DNA from: DATBGS01 sp036557885
GTDB taxonomy: Bacteria; Chloroflexota; Ktedonobacteria; Ktedonobacterales; DATBGS01
Direction of reading: 5' to 3'
Length of the DNA stretch: 24,464 nt
Assembly: GCA_036557885.1 (NCBI GenBank)
Contig: DATBGS010000099.1
Span: 1-24,464, forward strand
Shown: positions 15,466 through 21,749 of the stretch, in pieces
How the letters are laid out: each line of letters starts with the position of its first letter
How positions within the stretch are numbered: position 1 is the stretch's first letter
The notes under the pieces: generated by a model
Told to the model about the DNA's origin: nothing
The model's input: only the letters and a program-made list of their open reading frames with translations
Databases searched by the model: none
Program-made: the position numbers and the translations under genes

Positions 15466-16446
15466 TTACCCGATCAGCCCGCGCAGCTTCTCCACCCCCA
15501 CATTGCGCCCCGTCAGCACAACGGCCACCTTTTTGCCGCTGATGCCCGCAACGCGCCCATGTTGCAGCGCCGCAATGCCCACCGCGCCGGCTCCTTCCAC
15601 CACCAGATGCTGCTGCTCCAGATACCAGGCCATCGCCCCGGCAATCTCGCGCTCTTCCACCAGCACCATCTCATCGGTGGAGCGCCGCGCCAGTTCGTAC
15701 ATCGCTGAGCCTGGCTCAATATTGCCCGCCAGCCCATCCGCCAGCGAATCCTGCACCTCCACCGTCACCAGCCGCCCGGCCTCAAACGCCGCGTGCATCT
15801 GCGGAGAAGCCGCCGATTGCACCCCAATCACCCGAATGCCTGGATTGATGGCTTTGGCCCAGCAGCCCATCCCCACCAGAATGCCGCCGCCGCCCACCGG
15901 CACCAGCAGCACATCCACATCCGGCACGTCTTCCAGAATCTCGACGGCAACCGTCCCCTGCCCGGCCATAACCTGCGGGTCGTTATACGCCGAGACAAAC
16001 CGCTGCCCCGTCTCGCGGGCCAGCGCAATCGCCCGCGCCTCCGCCTCGTCGTAGTCCTTGCCGTGCAGCACCAGTTCCACCCATTCCGCCGGAAAGCGCC
16101 GGAGAGCGGCAATCTTGACTGGCGAGCCAGTCGTCGCTACCAATATCGTGGCGCGCACGCCCAGCGCACTGGCCGCCTGCGCCAGCCCCAGCGCGTGGTT
16201 GCCCGCCGAAGCCGTCACCACGCCTGCCGCTCGCTCGTGCTCGTCCAGCGTCAGCAGCCGATTCGTCGCCCCGCGCAGCTTAAAGCTGCCCGTCTGTTGC
16301 AGGTTTTCCAGTTTGAGATACACCTCCGCCCCGCTCTGCTGCGAAAGCAGCCCATCGCGCTCCAGCGGCGTGCGCCGCACGCGCCCCTGCACCCGCTGCG
16401 CCGCCGCCAGAATGCTGGCTGGTGTCACGGTTTCTTCGCTTGCCAT
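15466..16446 (-). CDS. Threonine/serine dehydratase (PLP fold-type II, catabolic size)
   Basis: This is a 326-residue PLP enzyme that deaminates threonine (and serine) to 2-oxobutyrate (or pyruvate) and ammonia. The Lys that binds PLP is Lys56 in SFKLRGA. SAGNHALG at 80-87 and the phosphate-binding VPVGGGG at 182-188 are intact. The protein ends after the catalytic domain and has no C-terminal ACT-like regulatory domain, so it matches the short catabolic form rather than the long isoleucine-regulated IlvA. Related serine racemases cannot be excluded. TTGGAG precedes the ATG at 16446. A terminator-like hairpin separates it from purH. Confidence 0.87.
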   Translation of the reverse strand: MASEETVTPASILAAAQRVQGRVRRTPLERDGLLSQQSGAEVYLKLENLQQTGSFKLRGATNRLLTLDEHERAAGVVTASAGNHALGLAQAASALGVRATILVATTGSPVKIAALRRFPAEWVELVLHGKDYDEAEARAIALARETGQRFVSAYNDPQVMAGQGTVAVEILEDVPDVDVLLVPVGGGGILVGMGCWAKAINPGIRVIGVQSAASPQMHAAFEAGRLVTVEVQDSLADGLAGNIEPGSAMYELARRSTDEMVLVEEREIAGAMAWYLEQQHLVVEGAGAVGIAALQHGRVAGISGKKVAVVLTGRNVGVEKLRGLIG

Positions 16447-16467
16447 TGTGGTTGCTCCAATTTGTCC

Positions 16468-16486
16468 AAAAGAGGCCGCGTGGCCT
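16468..16486 (-). terminator. Hairpin with T-run between purH and the dehydratase gene
   Basis: On the minus strand AGGCC, loop ACGC and GGCCT (16473-16486) are followed by CTTTT, the form of a short Rho-independent terminator or attenuator. It lies between the purH stop (16506) and the dehydratase start (16446). Confidence 0.45.
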
Positions 16487-16505
16487 TGTTTTGCCAGCCT
16501 CGGCC

Positions 16506-18146
16506 TTAATGCCGGAAATGCCGCTGCCCCGTCACCAGCATCGCAATCGCGTAGCGGTTCGCCATGCGAATAGATTCCTCATCGCGTATCGAGCCGCCCG
16601 GCTGGATAATCGCAGTCACCCCCGCCTTGGCCGCCGCCTCCACGCCATCTGGGAAGGGGAAGTAGGCGTCCGAGGCCAGCACGCCCCCGCGCGCCCGCGA
16701 CCCGGCTTTGTCCACCGCAATCTGCACGCTAGAGACGCGGTTCGTCTGCCCCATACCCACGCCAATCACCATCAGCTTCTTTGCCAGCACAATCGCGTTA
16801 GACTTTACATGCTTCACTGCTTTCCAGGCAAAGAGCAGGTCTGTCACCTCGTCCAGCGTCGGCTCGCGCTCCGTCACCACGCGGCATTGCACCTCTTGCT
16901 CCGAGATCATATCGGGCGTCTGAATCAGCAGCCCGCCGCTCACCCGGCGCACATCCATCTGCCAGGGCGCCACCTCGTTTTTGTTGCTGGCGGGCGGCCC
17001 GATCAGCGAATCGGTTGCCAGCAGGCGCAGGTTCTTTTTCTGGCTCAGCACCTCCAGCGCCTCATCAGTAAAACTCGGAGCAATGATCGCCTCGTAAAAG
17101 ATCGGCGCCAGTTCAGCCGCCGTTGCCACGTCCACCGTGCGGTTAAAGCCAATGATGCCTCCGTAGGCCGAGATCGGGTCGCCCTGATGCGCCCGCTTAT
17201 ACGCCTCGACAAGCTGCTCTTTATCGCAGGCCAGCCCGCAGGGATTGGTGTGCTTGATAATCACCGCCGCAGGCGCCGTAAAGCTGGCAACCGTATTCAG
17301 CGCCGCATCCAGATCAAGAATGTTATTAAAGGAAAGCTCTTTCCCCTGGAGCAGCCGCGCCCCCGCGACAGACGGCATCTGCTGCGGCGTGCTGGGGAGG
17401 AGCGTCCCCGACTGGCGGCGCTGCGTTTGCTGCTCCTGGCCCTTGCTTCCTAACCCGACGCCCGCCTTCTTCCAGCGATAAAAAGCGGCCTGCTGGTGCG
17501 GATTCTCGCCATAGCGCAGGGGATATAGTTTCTCCAGCGCAATCGTCATCTCCTCTGGAAACAAACTGGCGTCTTGCTGGCGCAGATACGTGGCAATCGC
17601 TGTGTCATACGACGCCGTATGCTGAAACGCATAGGCCGCCAGCCTGCGCCTGGTTTCCAGATGCACCGCATTATGCTCCTGAAGCTGACGCAGCACCGTC
17701 TCATAGTCATCCGGGCGCACCACCACCACCACATCCTGAAAGTTTTTGGCCGCCGCCCGCAGCAGCGCCACCCCTCCAATATCCACCTGCTCCAGCGCGT
17801 CTTCCAGCCGCACCCCCGGCAGCGCGACGGTATCCGCAAAGGGATAGAGATTGCAGACGATGAGATCAATCGGCTGAATCCCATGCTCGGCAAGCTGCTC
17901 CATCTGGCCGGGTTCATCGCGCCGGGCCAGAATCCCCCCATGAATATGTGGATGCAGCGTCTTCACCCGCCCGCCTAAAATCTCTGGGAAGCCGGTCAGA
18001 TCAGAAACCTGCGTCACGGGAAGCCCCGCTGTCGCAAGCTCTGTAGCGGTGCCGCCCGTAGCAATCAACTCCGTCCCAAGGCTGTGTAAGCCCTGAGCAA
18101 AACTTACCAATCCATCCTTCTTCGCTACACTAAGCAAGGCGCGCAT
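16506..18146 (-). CDS. purH: Bifunctional AICAR formyltransferase / IMP cyclohydrolase
   Basis: This is a 546-residue enzyme for the last two steps of purine synthesis: formylation of AICAR and ring closure to IMP. The N-terminal cyclohydrolase domain (about 1-190) has ALLSVAKKDGLVSFA and GGRVKTLHPHIHGGILARR. The C-terminal AICAR transformylase domain has RYGENPHQQAAFY, the Lys298-His299 catalytic pair in KHTNPCGLA, and the family's C-terminal RHFRH. Residues about 225-262 are a Gln/Gly/Ser-rich insert not usual in the family, placed before LQGKELSFNN. AGGAG lies eight bases before the ATG at 18146; a longer frame to 18194 has no such support. Confidence 0.95.
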   Translation of the reverse strand: MRALLSVAKKDGLVSFAQGLHSLGTELIATGGTATELATAGLPVTQVSDLTGFPEILGGRVKTLHPHIHGGILARRDEPGQMEQLAEHGIQPIDLIVCNLYPFADTVALPGVRLEDALEQVDIGGVALLRAAAKNFQDVVVVVRPDDYETVLRQLQEHNAVHLETRRRLAAYAFQHTASYDTAIATYLRQQDASLFPEEMTIALEKLYPLRYGENPHQQAAFYRWKKAGVGLGSKGQEQQTQRRQSGTLLPSTPQQMPSVAGARLLQGKELSFNNILDLDAALNTVASFTAPAAVIIKHTNPCGLACDKEQLVEAYKRAHQGDPISAYGGIIGFNRTVDVATAAELAPIFYEAIIAPSFTDEALEVLSQKKNLRLLATDSLIGPPASNKNEVAPWQMDVRRVSGGLLIQTPDMISEQEVQCRVVTEREPTLDEVTDLLFAWKAVKHVKSNAIVLAKKLMVIGVGMGQTNRVSSVQIAVDKAGSRARGGVLASDAYFPFPDGVEAAAKAGVTAIIQPGGSIRDEESIRMANRYAIAMLVTGQRHFRH

Positions 18147-18275
18147 AGCGGTGCTCCTTTCTGCCAGGGGAGAGCGCCTGATGGTGCGCAACAATCAACG
18201 AAGCAATCAGAACATAGGCCGGACTTTCATACATATTGGGGTTGGTGGGTCGTCTTGTAAGCAGCATTTTCATCA

Positions 18276-19103
18276 TTACGCGGGCTGAGCCAGAGGCATC
18301 AGGCGCTGTTTGAGCCGTTCTGCCCGGTGCGGGCCAATATAACGTGCTGCTGTTGCCTCCACCTGTGGCAGGATTCGGGCCGTGAATGCCAGGGGGATTG
18401 AAGCGAGGGTGCTCAGCACGACGGGCGGACATCCCGCCTGGGTAAAGATACGCTCAACTAATGGCTCGGCCAATTCGCCCAGGTCTTTGGCTGCCGCCTG
18501 CACCAGCGTCTCATAAAACGCCTCGGCCTGGGTGGGTGGGCAGCGCTGCGCCAGCCCCATCTTCAGCAATCGCGCCGCAAATACCCGCGCCTGGAATGTG
18601 GGCAGCCCGCACTGCGCCGCCAGCGTAATTAATGGATCGCGCCCATTCATCACGCGCAGCAAATTCCACTGCGCTTCGCTGATCTGCATGGATTGCACCT
18701 GAAGCGGAAGCTGGGGCGAACGAAAGAGGAGAATCTGGAGCGTCGGCACCGTCTCTAAGATACTGGTCCATTCATCAATGCGGCGCACCCCCTCCAGCAG
18801 CAAACTTTCATTGGCCTGGGCGATGGTACGCTGGGTGGAGCGCACCGCCTTGTGAAAGCGAAACGTGCCCGCCCGCCAGAGGAACAGGCTAAACAGCGCC
18901 TCCTCTCCCTGCAATGGGCCAAGCTGCGCATCTATCACCTTGCCATCCTGAAAAAAGATCAGCCCGAAGGGGATTGCCGCTTGCCTGGTTTTGTCCTGCT
19001 GCTCATAGCCAATGGGCAGCAGTTGAAGCACCCCGCTCGCGTTGGTCATCTCACAGAGTTGCAGCATCTCCGTGAGGTTAAAATCTTGAAGCAGTCCTTC
19101 CAC
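18276..19103 (-). CDS. DUF4388 domain protein
   Basis: This is a 275-residue soluble protein. Residues 1-100 match DUF4388 (the PatA N-terminal type): GLLQDFNLTEMLQLCEMTNASG, then LIFFQDGKVIDAQ and GEEALFSLFLWRAGTFRFH. Residues about 130-190 look like a winged-helix-type region (ISEAQWNLLRVMNGRDP, ARVFAARLLKMGL). The C-terminus is helical. DUF4388 proteins often act with roadblock/LC7 and MglA-like GTPases in motility, polarity or signalling. It lies 30 bases after the MglA-like gene, in the same orientation, so it is part of the same unit. Its exact role is unknown. Confidence 0.82.
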   Translation of the reverse strand: MEGLLQDFNLTEMLQLCEMTNASGVLQLLPIGYEQQDKTRQAAIPFGLIFFQDGKVIDAQLGPLQGEEALFSLFLWRAGTFRFHKAVRSTQRTIAQANESLLLEGVRRIDEWTSILETVPTLQILLFRSPQLPLQVQSMQISEAQWNLLRVMNGRDPLITLAAQCGLPTFQARVFAARLLKMGLAQRCPPTQAEAFYETLVQAAAKDLGELAEPLVERIFTQAGCPPVVLSTLASIPLAFTARILPQVEATAARYIGPHRAERLKQRLMPLAQPA

Positions 19104-19133
19104 GCTCCGGCCTTTCTGCGGGTGCCGTTCTGC

Positions 19134-19709
19134 CTAGAGACAGGCCATCACACCCTTGCTGATGCTGCGCAGCGTAGGAAACACGCCGGTCCCCTCAATT
19201 GCTACTGCCTCAAAAGTAGGGACACGCCTCCGGTTCAGATAGCGGTCCAGCACGCTCACCGGGAGCGCCCCCGGCACATCGCGCTTGTTCCACTGAATCA
19301 CAAAAGGAAAATTCCCCAGGTCTTTCCCCAGATGGCGCATATTCGTTTCAAGCTCAATGATACTTTGAAAATTTTCCTCCAGCTTATCGCGCTGCGAATC
19401 CACCACAAACACCACCCCATCGGCCCCGTTCAGGACCGCCACGCGCGTGCGCTCATATAAGACCTGCCCAGGCACCGTATACAGGTGAAAACGAGTCCGA
19501 AAGCCATTCACATTGCCCAGGTCCAGGGGCAGAAAATCAAAAAAGAGTGTGCGCTCCGTCTCCGTCGCAATCGAAATCAAATCGCCCTTGGCCTGTGGGG
19601 GAATCTGATGATGCACATGTTGCAAATTGGTCGTTTTCCCACAATAGCCAACGCCGTAATACACAATCTTACAATGAATCTCGCGGGCAGCGACATTAAT
19701 TAACGCCAT
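19134..19709 (-). CDS. MglA-like Ras-family GTPase
   Basis: This is a 191-residue small GTPase that switches between GTP and GDP states and sets polarity in relatives such as Myxococcus MglA. The start MALINVAAREIHCKIVYYG parallels MglA. The P-loop is GVGYCGKT at 19-26, with Val in place of the usual Pro. RTLFFDFLPLDLG at 53-65 and LYTVPGQV at 77-83 are the switch regions, and NKRD at 141-144 sets guanine specificity. In classical MglA proteins the catalytic Gln position is handled with help from MglB; the roadblock gene upstream could supply that function. The ATG at 19709 is chosen from alignment to the family. The ribosome binding site is weak. Confidence 0.88.
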   Translation of the reverse strand: MALINVAAREIHCKIVYYGVGYCGKTTNLQHVHHQIPPQAKGDLISIATETERTLFFDFLPLDLGNVNGFRTRFHLYTVPGQVLYERTRVAVLNGADGVVFVVDSQRDKLEENFQSIIELETNMRHLGKDLGNFPFVIQWNKRDVPGALPVSVLDRYLNRRRVPTFEAVAIEGTGVFPTLRSISKGVMACL

Positions 19710-19877
19710 AAGCCCAACCTTTTGCACCGAAATCCACGTCTTATCTCTGTGTGGAAGCAACTCTCTAGGGAGGCATGTGCCCACTGCCCGAAAGAGGAGA
19801 GGGCAAGCGAAGCGGCCCTCGGAGTTGCCAGGCAGAAGAACCAGGGCAGCCAGACAGCCCAGCCAAAGGAAAGGCGG

Positions 19878-20375
19878 TTATTCACGGAAGAGGAGATCAA
19901 TCGTATCTTCCACCGAGCTACGGAATTGCACGTTGACCACCTTCTCACGGATGCGGGTGCTATCCGTGCGAACGCGCTCCAGAACACGCGCAAGCTCGTC
20001 GCTGGTTTTTTTCGCCAGCACCTTCACCAGGCCAATATGCGTCAGTTTGTCGAAGACCGTGACCAGCAGCCATTGGTCAGCAATCAGGCTGGTATAAATA
20101 CTCTCGTGGACGCCCTGTTGGAAAATCGCTTTGAAGTCGCTTTCGCCCAGCAGTTCCGCCACTTGTTTCGAAGACGAAAACGCGCCAGCCAGCAATGCGC
20201 CAAGCGCCGTTGCATCGCGCCGCACATTGCCCTGGCTCTGGGTGGTGATCACCTGCCCGCTTTTGTCCAGCAGCATCACGTAGCTTGCGCTCGTATCCTG
20301 CATGAGCTTCGCCAGCATGCCAGAGATCACCAAGAGTTCTTTGTCTGAGACGACAAGGTTTGAGAGTTGTTCCAT
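19878..20375 (-). CDS. Roadblock/LC7 domain protein (MglB-like)
   Basis: This is a 165-residue protein. Residues 1-115 form a roadblock/LC7 domain: an N-terminal helix, then ASYVMLLDKSGQVITTQS, a helical ALGALLAGAFSSSKQVAELL, and the strand pair SIYTSLIADQWLLVTVFDK. Such domains dimerise and act as GTPase-activating or scaffolding partners of MglA-like GTPases. The C-terminal 40 residues are helical and polar. GGAGG lies upstream of the ATG. It is the first gene of the roadblock-MglA-DUF4388 set, although 168 bases separate it from the GTPase gene and no gene was found in that gap. Confidence 0.85.
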   Translation of the reverse strand: MEQLSNLVVSDKELLVISGMLAKLMQDTSASYVMLLDKSGQVITTQSQGNVRRDATALGALLAGAFSSSKQVAELLGESDFKAIFQQGVHESIYTSLIADQWLLVTVFDKLTHIGLVKVLAKKTSDELARVLERVRTDSTRIREKVVNVQFRSSVEDTIDLLFRE

Positions 20376-20407
20376 CTCTCTGCCTCCGAGTAGCCGTTGC
20401 TGACGAC

Positions 20408-20416
20408 ATTATATCA
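20408..20416 (-). promoter_or_regulatory. Extended -10 promoter for the roadblock-MglA unit
   Basis: On the minus strand TG, one base and a perfect TATAAT (20408-20413) form an extended -10. The leader to the ATG at 20375 would be about 25 bases. No strong -35 is visible. Confidence 0.55.
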
Positions 20417-20512
20417 AAACCAGAGGAAGCAGGAAAGTTGTTGCGGCGCCACGCGCCAGAGTAGCCCATTGTTCCTAGTTCGCCGGAGCAACGGGCCAGA
20501 GAAACACAAGCG

Positions 20513-20542
20513 AAAAGGCCGCCACCGGAAACCGGGGCGGCC
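20513..20542 (-). terminator. Rho-independent terminator after the membrane-anchored gene
   Basis: A GC-rich hairpin, GGCCGCC-A-CCGG / CCGG-GGCGGCC (20517-20542, one bulged base, AAA loop), is followed on the minus strand by TTTT (20513-20516). It ends the transcript of the two-gene unit 21278-20575. Confidence 0.7.
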
Positions 20543-20574
20543 CTGATGGGGCATCCTCCTGGAGGCGTTGACCA

Positions 20575-21027
20575 TCACAAATGCTGACAGCGCAGGGAAA
20601 TAATCCCCGGCGCAAAATGGTTCGCTTTCTGGAGGTACTCCTGCTCGTTTGCTTCGATCATCAACTTGTGCATTACGACCACATCACCATCAGGCAGCGG
20701 TTCGGTAGGTTGCAGGCATAATTCCATGACCGCGCAGCCGCGCTCATAGACTTTTACCAGCCCGCCCGCCCCAGGAATGCGATAGACCCGGTGCTCAATC
20801 GTTGGGCTGGGAACCTCAAGATAGCCAAACTTCTGGATTTGCTGGCACTGCCCCTCAGTGAGCATCTCGCGCATCAGCGCCTTGGCCCGGCTCTCTGCGG
20901 AAAGATGCTCACCTACCGAATCGCGCCAGCGACCCAGATTGCCATCTGATGATTGTGAGAGGTAGTAAATGGCGATTAGCAAGAACAGGAGCCAGATGCC
21001 CAAGAGCAGGCTGAGCGACTCCCACAT
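20575..21027 (-). CDS. Membrane-anchored protein of unknown function, partner of the Gly-Gly-tailed protein
   Basis: This is a 150-residue protein. A hydrophobic helix at about 4-22 (LSLLLGIWLLFLLIAIYYL) anchors it in the membrane, and the rest is soluble. The segments EGQCQQIQKFGYLEVPSP, HRVYRIPGAGG, MELCLQP and the end VVVMHKLMIEANEQEYLQKA look like conserved blocks of a family I know only as uncharacterised. A C-x-L-x-P and a late Cys near the C-terminus are present. It starts five bases after the stop of the 81-residue gene, so the two are cotranscribed and share a terminator. Function not known. Confidence 0.7.
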   Translation of the reverse strand: MWESLSLLLGIWLLFLLIAIYYLSQSSDGNLGRWRDSVGEHLSAESRAKALMREMLTEGQCQQIQKFGYLEVPSPTIEHRVYRIPGAGGLVKVYERGCAVMELCLQPTEPLPDGDVVVMHKLMIEANEQEYLQKANHFAPGIISLRCQHL

Positions 21028-21032
21028 GCCAA

Positions 21033-21278
21033 TCAGCCTCCTACAACGCGGGGCACCATCACAATCTGTTCAGCCGTCTGGTCAAACCGCTCGATCCGCT
21101 GACTGGGTTTGCCAGACTCGACCTTGAAAGCGGTCGCGCCCCGTGCACGCTCTTCATTGAAGATGCGCTCAGCCTCACGGATGGCGGCGAGGGCCTCCGA
21201 ATCACCAACTGCTGCTTTTTCGAGGTTCCAAGCCACTCGATCATCGCCGCGCCGGGACATCACACGCAGCATACCCAT
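21033..21278 (-). CDS. Small protein ending in Gly-Gly
   Basis: This is an 81-residue protein. The N-terminal part (RVMSRRGDDRVAWN, then EALAAIREAERIFNEERARG) is followed by short strands ATAFKVESG, RIERFDQTAEQIVMVP and the end RVVGG. The terminal PRVVGG resembles the C-termini of MoaD/ThiS and other ubiquitin-like proteins, whose Gly-Gly tail is activated or conjugated. The body is too short and too helical to be sure of a beta-grasp fold. AAGGAGG sits before the ATG at 21278. No E1-, E2- or JAB-like gene is in the window. The only partner is the membrane-anchored protein downstream. Confidence 0.65.
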   Translation of the reverse strand: MGMLRVMSRRGDDRVAWNLEKAAVGDSEALAAIREAERIFNEERARGATAFKVESGKPSQRIERFDQTAEQIVMVPRVVGG

Positions 21279-21749
21279 AACGATTGCCTCCTTCGGTAGA
21301 GTAGGATCCTACGCGGTCTGCCAGATTGCCATGAATACGAGGCACCCCATCCCTCTTGACGGGCTAGAAGCCCTGCGACTCTCCTTCATGTCGCTTCCAT
21401 CTCAACGAGGTTGAGAGCAATCAGCTTCGCTTCACAGCGCACAACTTACGACAAAGTTTCGCAATAACTGTGCCATTGCCCAGCCTTGGAGGAAGGCTCA
21501 ATCACTCCAGCCACCTCTCCCAAAAGCACCAGCGCCGGTCACAATGCGTTCATGAAACTCCTGTTGCAAACACCATGCCGCGCTGCGTCATTCTTGGGTG
21601 AAGCTGCTCGGAAATGAGAGCACCTGGCACTCTCAGTTCGCGCTACAAAAGGATACGCCGAGGGCTACATCAGCCAGAGTGTGGTATGCTGAGCCACGCC
21701 TACAGGGACGCTGAAGAACCTGCCACTAGCATAGCATGGCAACCCCTCA
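21279..21749. other. Long gene-free stretch upstream of the Gly-Gly-tailed pair
   Basis: This stretch of about 470 bases between the histidine kinase stop and the next minus-strand gene has no frame with both a plausible start and family features. It contains a perfect hairpin (AGCCTT, GGAGG, AAGGCT at 21482-21498) and a weak minus-strand -10 (TAGGAT at 21303-21308) close to the 81-residue gene. Most of it is either a leader, regulatory DNA or decayed sequence. Confidence 0.4.

Noticed and set aside
16422..17453. A 343-codon plus-strand frame over purH
   Set aside because: It lies within the coding region of PurH on the other strand and has shadow composition.
21475..21525. tRNA-Ser-like sequence on the minus strand (GAGAGGTGGCTGGAGTG and a perfect hairpin)
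   Set aside because: There is no T-arm GTTCGAAT, no matching acceptor end, and the anticodon loop lacks T33; it is at most a chance or decayed likeness.
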